Shown: piece by piece, positions 12,401 through 27,500 of the stretch | How the letters are laid out: each line of letters begins with the position of its first letter | Numbering within the stretch: position 1 is the stretch's first letter | Assembly: GCA_037074765.1 (NCBI GenBank) | Contig: JBAMDO010000214.1 | Location: 1-64,000, forward strand | DNA: 64,000 nt | Source of the DNA: Mansonella perstans | Lineage: Eukaryota > Nematoda > Chromadorea > Rhabditida > Onchocercidae | Direction: 5' to 3' | The notes under the pieces: model-generated | Seen by the model: only the letters and a program-made list of their open reading frames with translations | The model's database searches: none | Told to the model about the DNA's origin: nothing | Position numbers and translations under genes: made by a program

Positions 12401-15400
12401 TCGTCGTCGTCATCGTCATCGTCGTCTTTCCTTGTTCTCAAATTTTAGCCAATGTCGCGTTCGACCCTTATGGTTTCACCCTTATCCCACATTTTTTTGT
12501 TCCGGTAAATTTTTCATTAAAAAAGGTGTTGGGATGTTTGCTTGCCACCAGCCTTGGTACCCTGGTACCATTGTTTGCAAAATAAAGATGGAAATGAGAG
12601 AAATTGAGTAAAGAAGAAGAAGGGTTATGTGAGAGAGAGGTGAAAAGATGATAAGAAAAAAAGCACAGATGCTGGGAAAAAAAAATTATTGCTAAAATTA
12701 AGAATAAATAAAATAATTACACACATAAAAATAATTTAAAAAAAAAAACAAAAAAAACTTTTATTTCTTTTATTGTTTAAACTTTTATTTATTTTAAATA
12801 TTATCTTATTTCATTAATTCTTCTTACATAGTATTATTTTTTTCTTTTTGTTTTATTAAATTTTCATTTTAATTTTTGTATTGAGAGGAAAGATTAAAAA
12901 GATTTTATCATAATAAAATTATTACCGCTTTTTGAGACATTTCTTTTTTTTTTTTTGTTTGAATATTTTAACATTTTTAATGATAACGGATATCCTTTAT
13001 GCAATGAGCAAAAAAAAAACATTCAATCGTTCCTTCTACAACACACATACATACATTGATTGATGAAAGCGATTTTTACGGAAATTATCTAAAACGGATG
13101 TATTTTTTAGCTGACCATCTGATAATAGCTGTAATATTAATAATATCTTCATATATATCTTATTTAAATTATAAAATTGAAAAACAAAAAGGAAACAAGA
13201 CATTAACTTATAGGATTATATTATTGGATTATTAATGTGATTAAAAAATTCTAAAAATGTTTTACTATATTTGAAGGACATCAAAAATTTTTATAGATAT
13301 ATTAGTGTAGTTTATTGATAGTAATAGTAAAAAGGTAGTATAGATGGTAATAACCATATAAGTGTCAAGTAAATGACAAGTAATTGACAATTTTTTCTTT
13401 TTTTTTTTATTATATTGGGTCAAAGTAATTTGCATAGTAATCAGTCGGGAAATGTTTTGTAAAGGTACTGAATGTGTGGTATTTTTTACCTCAATAGATA
13501 TAACAGTCCAAGAACATTGAATATAAAAGAGAGATAGTAGTAAATTGGTAAAGTATGAAATAGTTATGCAATCATCATGATATATCATACTGTGAAATGT
13601 GTGTGAGGTCCAAACAAAAAGTCAAATAACGGAATGAGATGAAATGAGTTTGAAAAGAATTTGTAAACTTTTTTCTATAACAGTTCACTTTTTTTTTTTG
13701 CCTAATCTAATCCATTTGATTCTACTTAAATAAGTAAGAGATGTAAAGGAATTGTGAGAGAAACGATGACAGGTATCATTTTAAGGAGAATATGACATAT
13801 ACAAGAAATTTGTGTGACAAATAAAAATGCTCATTTACATAACAATTGTTGCGAAGTGTGAGGGATGAGAAAAAGGCCACACACAAGGGATTTTTATCAA
13901 CAAAAAAAAAAAAAAAAAAGTTTGACATTCTAATTTTAAGATTGAGAAAAAAAAAGAAACTTTCTTTTTCATCAAATAAATCATCTTTAATAATTTTTCA
14001 TTTACATCTATTTTTCTCTTTATTTAATATTAAAATTGAGAAAAAAAAAGAAAAAAGTGAAAATGGAAGAACGACAAATGTCAATATTATTTTTGCTTCT
14101 TTTTTCTTTGCAGTGTTTCTTTTTTAAGTTTCTTTCTGTTTTTGTTTTTGTTTTTTTTCACCTTCTATTGCAATTCCATGCAATATTGCCAAGTATAATA
14201 ATTAACAATCATTTATAAGTTATTATATCAAAAAAAAAAAGGAACATTTCTTATGGTAATTAATAATAACTTGTAATTATATAATAATTAAAAGTTGAGA
14301 AAAAAATTTAAACTTTGAAAATGAAAGGAAAATTTTCAGTAGTTTTTACAAAAATTTATCAATAATTATTTGGTCAAACAATTAGTGTAAAATTATACGG
14401 ATAGTTTTGTGTAAGATAATTTTAGAATGTATATAGCTCGTAAAAGAAATGTATATGCGAAATGTAATTTTATTTTTTGAATAAGCTAATCCATGTTAAT
14501 TAAATAGTTTAGTTAATTAGTTGAAAATGAAGCAATAAATATTTTATTTCACGCTATAAGTGTAAATGATATTCTTATTGGCATAATTTACTTTTTTTTT
14601 TTCCAAAAATGCTTTGTTGATTTTAATAAAATAAAGATTACTTTAAGTGGAAAATAAAATTTTCAAATTTAACGAAAGAAATCAAAAAATATTTGCAACA
14701 GTAGTAGCAAACATATTTATTCAGCAAAATAAATTCAGTGTAGCAAAATATAAACTATCATTGTTGTGATTTTTAAATTTTCTCATATAACTATTTAATA
14801 TTTATTAAATTTATTGATATAAAAAAGCTATGCTGAAAAAAAAAAAAAAAAAAAAAAAACGTTTTTTCTTTGTTATCAATTACCGCAGCTGCTATGATGA
14901 GAAATGCGCTAAAAAATTGAAAAATTGAAGGGCATCATCGAAAAGATGTCGTTTGTTCAGGACGGTAATGGTGCTGCCACATGTTGCTGGTGACACGAGA
15001 CCTCCCTTGGTGGAATTGACTTAAACAAAATTTCTTTTTTTTTTTTCTACAATAACAACAAGTCAAATGAAAGAAAAGGAATGAATAAAAAAGAAAAGAT
15101 GGGGGCTTTTTTTTTTCTTAATTTTCTTTTTTTTTTTTCAAAATATTATTAAATTATATTAATTAATATTTATAAAATAATAAGAATTTTTATTTTTAGT
15201 TTTTTTTTTTAAAGTAATTTGTAAAAGTAAATTTTTGAGCTATTTTAGTGTAAGGTTGAAAGCATTTCATTTTTTTTTTTGTTTACTTCCTTTTGTAATG
15301 TTTCATAAAATTAACTGATAAAAAACGGAGACACTGATAAGATAAAATAGTATGGAAAGGAAAATGATGGAACAATTGAGGATATAGAAATCACTTATTG

Positions 15401-18400
15401 GTTAAAATGTGTGTGTTATGCATGTGTGTGTAGTATGTATGTGTGTATGTGTATGTGTATATGTATGTGATTTAAATTAAATGTTTGTAAAGTTTTAAAA
15501 AAATAAATAAAATAATTGGAAGAGAGATAATAGGTAGTTGAAGTTATCGTAAAAAATATATGGAAAGATTGATAGAGAATGAAAAAGGAAGATAGAGAGA
15601 GAGAGAGAGTTGTATGAAAAAAAGAAAAAGAAGGGAAGATGAAAAAGATTGCTAATGTAAACATATCTGATAATTATTTCATTCTTTAAAATCCTATCAA
15701 TTTTTTTAATGATTATTTAAAAATGTGCATGAATTGGGAAATAATGAAATTGAATTGAATTGAATTAAAATTGGAAATTTATTGAGGAATTGTAAAAATG
15801 TTTGAACAATTTTAAGAAATGAAATAAATTAATAAAAAATTAAAAAAAATTGTCCATAACTTTTTTTAATTTTTCTATTTTTTTCATATATTTAAAATTT
15901 TTAATTTTGTTAATTTTTTTCTGTGTTTTGTTAAAAAAAAAAATTTTTTTATCGAATATTTGATATTTTAAATTTTTTGTATTTTTCAAATTTCATATTT
16001 AAATTTGGATTAAATTTTTCAAATATATATATATATATGGATACATATGTGTATATGTATATGTAATATATATGTATGTTTGTATGAATGTTTGTGTTGC
16101 TACAACACATTTCTATGATCAGTAGTTGAATAACAATCTTTAATCTATCATCATAAATGTATGTATTGGCATATATATATATATATATATATACAACATA
16201 CATTGTTGAAATGATTGATTTTAGAGCTTCATTATCGAAATTTTTAAAATGGTTAGGGTTTGTTAGTAAAGAGGTGGAAGGGAAAACAAAAAAAGAAATT
16301 TATACAGATTGTGTCAATTCGGCTGATATGACATGCGCATATTATATATATTTAAAAAAAAAAATCTCATATCCACTAAGATAGCTCAGACATATCATTC
16401 ATCCGGATGTACATTCAATTCATTTATCTATTTGATAGAGATTTGAAATAGATGATGATGCATATGCATATGGTTAAATGAAAAGTATACGATTGATTAA
16501 ACAAACTGTAAAAATGTTTTCTTTTTTGTTTTACTTTTAAATATTTGTCAAAATTTTTACTGTAGAAGAGAAAGGCAAAAAAAAAATTCATCATTTTTAT
16601 AAAATATTTTTAATAAAAATGATAAATGAATAAATAAGAGAACAATAAGTAATAATAATAGTCATAGTAATTATTATTAATGATTTATTTTATAATAAAT
16701 ATCAAGTAAATGATACTTGCATTTCCTTTTTGTATAATACATTTTAATTTCAATTTCATTTTTGAAATAATAGTAATATTAATTTTTTTTTTTGATATTT
16801 ATTATGAAAATATTAATAATAATAATAATAGTAATAGTAATATAATAATAATAGTAATTTTTCTTTTTTATTATCATCTTTTTTTTTTTTTTATATTTCC
16901 AAAAAATTATTAGCATTGTTAATATTTGTTTGGTATGTTTTTTCATTTCATTTCATTTCGTTTCATTTCTTTTCATTTCATTACATTTCCTTTTTTTATG
17001 CTATGACAATTTTTCATGATTCTTTATTTGGAAGAAAAAAAAACTATTATTTGATGAGGTAGAAAAAAGGGTAAAAGGTCAATAATACATGTAACAAGAA
17101 AAAAAAAGTAGGTGATTAGAGTTGAATGAAAAGCAATGTGTGTGTGTGTGTAGTTAGTAAGTAGTTTATGATTGCATCAAATTTTTCTTCTTAATCTGTG
17201 ATTAAAATCAAACAAAAACCCGAAAAGTTTCTTCTTTGCCTTTTTTCTTTCCTTTGTTTCACACCGATTAATTGTCAGATTTTAAGACTGGTATTAAATG
17301 TATCATATAGACAATATACATATACTATACATACACACAGACACAGACACAAACACAGAGATAGACATATATTATTTTAAAAACTTTAAAGTTATGAAAA
17401 AAGAGATAATTTTTTTTTTTAGATAATTTTAGAATTAATTATAATTGATAGTTTACTTAATTATTTTATTATTATTTGTATACAAATTAATAATAATGAT
17501 AAGTTATGTAAAATTTTTTTTTCTTTAAATTTTTTCTTCTTTAACATTTATTTTACTAATATGGAATTTGAAAAAAAAAAAGTGTTTGAAAATTTTTTTT
17601 TTTAAATTTTTGAAATATAAATTCATTAAGCTTAAAACAGATAATATAATATAGTAATAAAGTGTATGTGTGTGTGTGTGTGTGTAACAAGCTGCGCAAC
17701 TTCCGTTTTTTTTCCCCATATCTTCTAAACTATAATAAATTTTTTCTTTGTCTATAGGCGAAATGATGTCAAGAAAGAGTGATAGATAGTAAGTAAATCG
17801 GAGATGTCAGATTTGAAAAAGTTAATAAATTATTGGAAATACAAATACATGTATATGTGTATTTATGTATAAAAATATACAAATATTCTGAAGTTAATCA
17901 TATAATGATGATATAAACAATTGGTTGTTGTTCATCAGTTCAAAGAGAAAAAGAAAAGAAGAAAGATGGAAAAAGCATTAATAATATTTAAATTTTAAAA
18001 GCAAAAAAGCTAAAAGATTATGGAGGAGAGAAAAAAAGCGAATGAAAAGTAACGAAATCTTTGATCATTGTACTATATAATTAATCAAATTTTTGAAGAT
18101 AATGATAAAACGACGAAATAATCAGTAATAGCCGTAAAGGGAGATAAAGAGATAAAGAGAGAAAGAGGGAGAGAGAGAGAAAGAAGAAGTGAATTAAGAA
18201 GAACTTTAGGAAAAAGAATAAAGTCAAAAAATTTTCGATGTTTAATTATCCATTGTTTTGTATGAGAATGAAATTTTTGAGAAGGATTAAGATGAATTGG
18301 AAATAGTGGAAAAATTTTTTTGATTGATTAATTAGATTAGATAATTTATTTAATTTGCTGCGCATATAATTTTCTTTTCTTTTCTGAAATTTTAAATTTG

Positions 18401-18503
18401 AAATTGTCATTATTCTTGAAAATCAAAAAGTGATATGATGCATATACATATATATGCAATATTTTGTTCTGAAATCATCAAATTCCATTTCATCATCATC
18501 ATT

Positions 18504-18574
<71 letters not shown>

Positions 18575-21500
18575 TATCATTAGAACTCTTGCACTTTTGT
18601 CTAATGAATTTTCCAAATATAACGGCGAAAAATTTGACGAATAGAATCAAAATACTGCTTTTATTCTTAATCCTGATTTTTTTTTTCACTCTTGAAATAA
18701 AAAATTACACAGAAATATTTTCATGGAACTATTAACATTACTGCATTGTTTATCATCAATATTATTTATAATCATTATGCTGATAAAAAAAAAGGAAAAA
18801 AAAACACAGAACAGAAATTCTATTCTAATAAATTGTCATTCAAAAACAGCAATTATTTTTTTGTTATCATCACTATCATATCAACAACTATCACTATATC
18901 GTTATCATTATTATGATATCATTAAAAAAAAAAAAAAGTACAATTTTTTTCTAATATCATGCAACGATCTATTTATTATTATTATTATTATTATCATTAT
19001 CACCGTCATCTTTTTTGTTCAATGATTTACCGCCTATGAAGTGTAGTGCATGACCTTGACTATTACCCATCTGCTTACCATCATCATTGTATTTTGTTAG
19101 ATGGTATTATATACTTTGCAAGTGTACTTACGCTAATAACCTTGTCAAGTGTCAAGTGATATCTTTAAAAGTGATTACTGAATTCAACCATGAACAAAGT
19201 AGCCATTGCAAATGCGATTATACTAGAATCATCATTTAGGAACGAAACATTCGGAAATAATTTAATTAACAGAGAGAGAATTTATTTGACAGCTGTTATA
19301 GCAATTTTACTGACTTCAACAATTTCTAATGAATAGCATTAATAAGGATATATATAAATATATATAGAAGTCATTAAAAGATAGCGGTAAAAAGAAAAAG
19401 TTATTGGTAATATATCCTTATGATTTTACCGTTATTATTTCATCTTTGATTTTTTTGTTATTCCTTTTATTTTATATATTCCGCCAGATAATCCTATCAA
19501 CATATCTCTTCATACGGCTATTTAATGATCTATCTCTTTCTGTAAGCAGTTATAATAGTACTAGTGAAAAGCCGATAGTATCATAAATAAAATCAAATTT
19601 CTGGATAATCAAAAGCAATATAGTAATCATGGAAAATAATTACTACTAATACTGTTAATGCTACTACTACCGCATTTTTTTACTACTATTACTTACTACT
19701 AGTAGTAGTAGTATTGGTAGTAATGGTAGTGATGGTAATGATGGTGGTGGTGATGATATTAGAGTTCGATGCAGTAGTAGTATAACATGTTGCACCTGTC
19801 GCCATAAGTCTTTTTTTATCTTCTGTTTCTTCAATGAATTGAATGGAACGGGAATGCTTTTGTGGTATGGATTTAAGTGAAGATGATAAAAAGGAAAAGT
19901 AGATAAATAAAAATTAACAAGAAGTCGGCATGAACCCAATATATCCTATAATTCGAGTGGCGGCAGTTAATAAAGAACAATGATTGGAATGTGGATAATT
20001 AGCAGTGATTGTTTCAAAGAGTGAAAAGAGATCTCTTGAGGTCTCTTGAAGCTCATCATCATCACTTTCATTATCATTGTTATTGTCATTGTAATTGTCA
20101 TCATCTTTTGATGTGAATGATTTTTTTTTTTCATTTCTTCAAATACTGATAAAATTAAGTTATGGGATAAAATGTGTTGGAATATCGGTATCTTTAGAGG
20201 AATAAAACCGAACAATCACTCATTCTTTCATTTATTTATTCACACCATTTTGAGATTCTTAAATTTATCCTCATTTTACCTCATATGCTATTCCGTTTCT
20301 TTCATTTTTTTATATCCAGATTAGCTTTGAAGATTCCGAAATGTCGTTCGACATCTGAAAACATCACGAATAATTTCTTAATTCCATCATCTGTCACTTT
20401 TTGGAAATTCAGCAATCAGCAAAACAGATTTGATTGAAGCAAAAAATAATTGAAAATGAAATTAACAAAAAAATCTCTATCGAATTGTTCAAATTAAAAT
20501 TGTTGAGGGAGAGAGGAAGTAATGATGAATATGGAATGAAAGAATTTAATTGAAGTTAAATTGAGAAATTAAATTGGTAATCTAAATTAAATGATGCAGT
20601 ATTAAAAATTGAAAAGGTTAGCAATGAAGTTTAGTAATTCAAATATTAATTTTGCATTCAATAACAATGAATGATTAAGCTGATATCCGTCACTTGTCAA
20701 TTGAAATAAAAATAGAAGAAATAAAACTTTTAACATCAAATGATAATTGCTAGAGATATCCGATGAAAATAATTAATTCAAGTAAATAATTGAATAAATT
20801 ACCTGATTGAATTTGGTGAATTTAATTTTATCTATTTTCAAACGAAATTAACTTATTATATTCTGATAATTATTATTTTTGAAAATGAAAAAAATATAAT
20901 CGAAATTATTCCTGTCCCATAAATATGGGGTGCATTTTTTGGTTCTTACTTAATCCTTCATATTTGTTTCATAAATGATTAAAGTAACTTGAAGCATTAA
21001 TCCAGTACTTGAATACTTGAACATTTTTAAGTATTTAAAATAATGTGATTTCATCAACTAAAGAATCTATTTTGGTAATTAATTCAGGAATAAATAACTA
21101 ATAAAATTAAATAATTTATTTTTATTGACTAAATCTTATTGCTGTGTTAGTTGCTGAATGATCATCTGGTTATTAATGCAATCCAAGAAAGAAAAAATAC
21201 AAGTTATAAATATTTTATAAAAGTAAAAAAAAATTTTGAAATATTTTACTATCCTTAACTTTTTTTTTTGAATTTAATCTGCTAACTGCAAAGAAAATTC
21301 TCTAATATGATACAGTTGTCAACTGGTCTGATTTATGATGATCATCGGAGATATTAGCATAGCATATATTGACAGGGAATTGTTTCGAAAATTTTAACAA
21401 ACTGAAATATTTGCTAGAGACCTATACATATTTCAAAAGACTACAGTAATCTTTGAAATAAAAAAAGAAAAGAGCAACAGTTTGTGTTTAATTATTCTTT

Positions 21501-24500
21501 TTTATTGGTACGAGAATTAATTACTAGTTTAATTTTATCATCTTTTAAATGCTGCTTCTTTTAAAGAATGATTGTTTTTAAAATTTTAACAGATATTAAA
21601 ATAGAATAAAATTTCGTCTTGTTCATATTATAATTGAAATATATGAAATTAAAAGAAAAAGATGTAAAATTAAGGATGTATTTTATTTGTGGTAGTATTA
21701 GTTTAATAATATCCATGAATTTTTCTTTTTTTTTTTTTTTTTTTTTTTTTGGTAAAGAAGATTGAATTACTGTATCCGGTAAGCACCTGGCAAAAATCCT
21801 CTTCTTTCTCATTTTTAATTCTTTCATTTTTTTGAGCTTCCGAAACTAGTTTTTATCATCTAATCTTTTTTTTTTCTTTTGAGAAGATTATAATTTAGAA
21901 TTTGATGGTCATTCATTTCATTGCAATACAATGAATATATAGATAGATATATATAAAATATATATGATGCTACATTTTGACAGAATTTTATCCCGACTTT
22001 TACAAGAGTAGTAGTATGTATATGTGCGTGTGGTAGCAGCTGCTTTGGTAATTTGTCAAATACAAACGACGCGTGAAGAAATTTACCATGAAATAATTTT
22101 AGCGAAAAAAAAAATTTTTTTTTTAAATTAACATTTTCTTTTCTTGCTTTTTTTTTGATTTAATAGATGTATGGAGAATATATTATCATTAATTTCTATA
22201 TAGAATATATTATCATTAATTTTTATATTCTTAATAAAGCTTAACAAAAATTAATTTGTATGTTTTATTTTGTTATTTCACTGTAATATCTAGCAATAAA
22301 TATTTACTTTGCAAAAAAAAAAAAAAAAAAAAAAAACCGGCAAGAATATCTTCTTTTTTAATCTATTATCAGTAATTAATTAACAAAAAAATTATCATGA
22401 AATTTTCGGTATGTTCAATGAATGAATAAGAAGATTACGTTAATTAATTATTTTAATTGACTAATTATTGCAAGCAGCATTTCAAGCAACTCCACTCGCC
22501 TATTAAATTCATTTTCTTATATTATCAAGAAAAAATCTGATCGAAAAGGTCATATTATAGGAGTGAATTGGTAGTGTTAAAAATTTTTACTCCTGAATAA
22601 AACTTGTTTGCATTCTCATATATATATATATATGCATATACTGCTTGCTTGCTATCTATCTATTTAGAACCTGTTTAAATGAAATCGAGATAGAAAAAAA
22701 AAGAGAAGAAAAAAAATATGAAGTGTTAATGAGTTTGGTAGAAATTATTTCATTTTTCAAAGTGAGAGAGATTTTCGGAAGTCAAAATTTTTGTTTGAAG
22801 CTTGGAAAGAATGTGATAATGATGAGTGATCGATAAATTCTGATGATGTTTGGAGTTGGCTGGAGTTGGTGGGGATGATGGGATTGGTTGGTTGGTTGGT
22901 TGGTTGGTTGGCTGCTTGGTTAGTTGGTTGTTTGGTTAGTTGGTTGTTTGGTTAGTTGGTTGGTTGATTGGTTGGTTTTTCGGATCGTATATTTGATAGG
23001 CATCGAATTTTTGGAAATGAGGAAGGAGCGGGAAAGAATTTTTCATTTTTCTTTTCCCATTAACGCTTTATCATTCAGATGAAATATGAGTACTTGAATG
23101 AAAAGTTTCTTTTGCTCTTTTTTTTTAACTTTAAAACGATTTGAAAGTAAACAATTTTGATAAATTGGAGAAGTAAAAAACTTGACTGACTAAAATTCTG
23201 CTATTAAATTATAAAAAAAAAACAGCTGTCTAGCCAGCCAGGGTCAACCTGAAGGGGATTCCATTTACGTCCTTCATTTTTTGTTGACAGAAACAGTTTG
23301 TTCGAAATGACAACTTTTCATTGATTAAGGTGAAAAAGAAAGAAAAAAGGTAATACCATCAAATAAAGTAAACAAAATAAATAAATTTAATTTCTCAAAT
23401 GTTGCAATGCATTCATTCATTCATTCATCAATGCAACAAATTTATTCCTGAAAAAAATTTACTTTGCCTAAATTATATCAAATTACTTTGCGGCTCATTT
23501 TGCATGAAAATTTTGCAAAAAAAGAAATTAAAATTAAGTAAATAAATGGTGACACAGAAAAAGAATGATGATATAAATAATCAAAAAAAAAATTTTTTAA
23601 TATTATAAATTCATTTTTTACACCTGAAATAAATTGCAAGTAAAATATAATTTCATACTTGATAATTATACTATATTTGATTGATGATGATATTTCATAT
23701 TACTAATGATCATTTCAAAATACTCTATCCTTATCAGGATATATTAATCATTATTTCGCAATAAATATAATTGTTGTTTGTAAATAATTAATTTAGATAT
23801 AATAACAATAAATAATTGCTATAGGTAAAATAATTAATTGAATGTAGAGAATTTTATTTTTGTCACTTTATTGAAAAATCATTTAGTTGCAATTAATCAA
23901 ACTGTTTAACAATTATAATGAGCATTTTAGGATTATCGAAGAAATCCTCATTTACTCAATTTAATGATCATTGCAGTAGCAAAATTTGAAGTATAAAAAC
24001 TGTAGCAATTTGATAAATGTTCAAGGACATTTTTTTTTTTTTGTTAATGTGAATACTTTTAGTATATCGCAAATATACATTACTTTTTATATTCGTTATG
24101 TTTTATCATGCAATGAAAGGTTAATTATCAAAATGAAGCAAATATGAATTTTTACGACGATTGTTTCCATGATTATTGTTTATAGACAATTAGGTAATTT
24201 TTGCAGCAACATAACATTTTAATAGTTTTCGAAGTTAAATATTTCCAGTTAACACAACATAACATTTTAATAGCTTTTTTTCATAGTTAAATATTTCAAT
24301 TAACAACAAAAAATAATTACTTAATTTTATGTGAAATTTTGTTAAAAAAAAAGAACATTAAATTTTCATTTAGTAATAATTTTTTATTCAATTCATTCAT
24401 TTCATTTATTCATTTCATATATCTTATGATTTATAATTCATTTTGTAAAAAGCAACACATGAACAAAATAATAATTAATTTCTCAAAGGAAAGTTTCCAG

Positions 24501-27500
24501 TTTTTTTTTTTACTTAAATTTACTTTGAAAAAATTCAAGTTTTTTTTTTCACTTCTATTATCATTTTTAACCTCTTGACAGCTTTCGATAAGTTAGTTGA
24601 TAGGATGGATAATGATCGTTGTGATAGTAGACGAAAAAGCATTGCCGCTTTTTTTTCAAACTATATGTCAATAAATGACGAAGGTGAAGAGAACGGAAGA
24701 GAAAAAGAAATTGGAAGAATTAGTGAAAAATAAAATGGTGTCCTTGGATCATTATCAGGTTTTTTTTCCGGAAAACTTGAAAATAATATTAAATGCAATA
24801 ATTATTATTTAAGTAATAAATATAATAACATGATACTCTATGACTGATAGCATTATAATGCATTGTATATTAAAATTTGTAATAAATTAAATTTTCCAGT
24901 TGAGAATATGAAATATTAAAATTATCTGAAATATTAAAATTCAAATAATAATACAATTTTTACATATGTTTTAATTAGTTTATAATAAGTAAAAGTTTTG
25001 ATGCAAATTAAAACAAACAAGTAAACAGTGGTAACATCTGTTTTTATTGAAAAATGATGAGCACATTAGGAATGAAGTGATGATATTAAATGATTAAAGA
25101 TTAAAAGCGATAAATAATAAACAGAAAATTTTGCTTTTCGAAATTTTTTGACATTTTGTTTTACTTCATTAAATAATTTATGAAAGCAAATCTTTAAAAA
25201 AATTTTTCTGCACAACTAAATTTTGTTAATTTGTTTTTTTGCGAAATTTTATTAAAAATTTTTTGTAATATTTAATTGAAAATAATAAAAATAATTTTTG
25301 ATGTAGTAATTAATTTGGTAACATTGGATAAATTGGGTTAAATTTTTCCAAAAAATAGCTTAAATTTTCAAGGAAACAAAAAGAACGAATATAAGACTAT
25401 AGCCAACACGTATGTGTACGCAAAAATATCAAAATACAACAAACTTGCTTATCATATGATTATTGAAATGAATTTAACGTACGTATACGTTAAAATATTA
25501 AAAAATAAATCATATAAATTATTTGCAATAATAATCATAATTTAATTAATTGTTTTTTCTTTATGAAGTTTTTTTTTTTGCCAAGATACGATAAATTAGC
25601 CAAAGTTTTCTTCTTATTTTTGCTGTACTTAATCTAAAAACACACACACACACAACACCGGAAGAATCATTTGAAGAAAAAATTTATTTAATGTAATGTT
25701 TTGGGAATAAATATTCGGTTCATTTGTTCATTTGATTGAAATCCGTTGAAGTGGTATTTTTTTTTTGATAAAAGAAGAGAAGACCTATTGGCCTCATTAT
25801 TACTGTTGCATCATTTATTCTTTTTACTTAAATATAGGAGGCGTGAAGAAACAAAATAGAAAAGGTAGAAAAGTAGAAAATAGAAGAGAGTTATTGAAGA
25901 TTATGGTAACATTTGATAGATTGAAGAAATGAGGAGAAAAAAAAAAACAAAAACAAGCCTCATCAGGTCATTCAAATGGATACTCCTGGCGCTTTTTTTT
26001 CTGCTTTATCCTCTTTTTCGTTCTTTTTTCCTATGCTATATTTCTTTTTCTGTTGCAAAAATGCAATGTTATCTAAATCAATTGACCAATGACCACTGTC
26101 TAAAAAAGTAACGCGGAACAGATCATTTATTTGAACGGATGGATCAAACATCTTACGATCTTGCAAAAGAGGAAAGGAAAAAAGAAAAAAAAAGGGGTCA
26201 GATCAAGTGAAGGGGAAAAATTTTGAAAAAAAATTTTAAAATGGATAAAAATTTGATAAAAGTAAGTTCAATTTTGTGGAAAAAAAAATGACATAAGTTA
26301 AATTCTTTTTGAAAAATTCACCATAACTTTGTTATTAAATATTTCTCATTGTATCAAAGTTTCAAAATAAAATAAACTTTTTTTTTTGGGCCAAAAAATT
26401 AATTAATCATAGATTAGTACCAGTTAACTTTTGATCTGTCAAAGACAAATTTTTTGACCAGTATAAAAATTTATTTATTTATTTATTTTCTCAAATGCTT
26501 CAAATTTATTCAAAATAACTTGGCCAAAATTAATTCTATTTCGATGAGATTGATGCAAAGTTTTTTAGGAAATTATCATTTCAATGATTTTATCTTATAC
26601 TTTTTGGCTATACTCCAATTTAATTTTTTTTTCTTAAAATTGACAAAGTAATTTTGATTGCAATGAAAATTGCACTAAAATGAAGATAACTTTAATATGT
26701 GATATAATAGTTTGCAGATCCTAAAAAAATTTGGAAAGAGTTTGTTAACTGTCACAGTAGGTGGTTATATTCTCATAACAAATAATAGCAATATAGAGTT
26801 AATGATAACAGTTAATATGAAGTAGTATAGAGTTTATTTTTTTGATATTTGTATATACTGTCGATTTATCAGATAATTTATAACAATGAAAAATATATGA
26901 AGGAGAGAGAAAGAGAGGGAGAGAGAGGAAAAAAAGATAAAGAAAAATTAGGATTAGGATTAAATGAATAAATGATATGAGGTCATAGGTAATTAGAAAA
27001 GTTCACTAATATTGATGATGGATAGATGGTAATGATGATACTTGTTTACCAAATCATTATTTTTTTTTTTTTTTTTAAAAATTAGGTCAAATGGAAGTAA
27101 GCAAATTACTAATTGTGATTGTATAGCTAGCTAGTAAATCATCATGTTTATTTTGCTAGTATTTTTAAGAGTGCTTTTATTCATTGTTTATTGAGAAGGT
27201 TATTATGTATACCTGTGAAAGGAGGAAATGATATATACATACTTTGTCAAGAGGATCAAGAGGTCAGCAGCAATTAATTGTAACTTAATATCGCATAGAT
27301 ATCATTTTTCCATTTTTAAAATTTAATTCATTGATAAAATAATTAAGTAAATAGTTGATAAAAAAATAATTTTAATTTTGAAAGACATATGCAGAAAAAA
27401 AGTCAAAGGTGATGGAAATTGCATAATATATTATCAACAAAATAGGTTACTATGTTGTTTTATTTTTTGATTCGAATTTGATCAGTAATTCATGTTAGAA

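Noticed and set aside
18410..18735. Several overlapping 68-93 aa frames on both strands rich in Met, Asp, Ser or Ile
   Set aside because: All are translations of the (CAT)n microsatellite in different frames.
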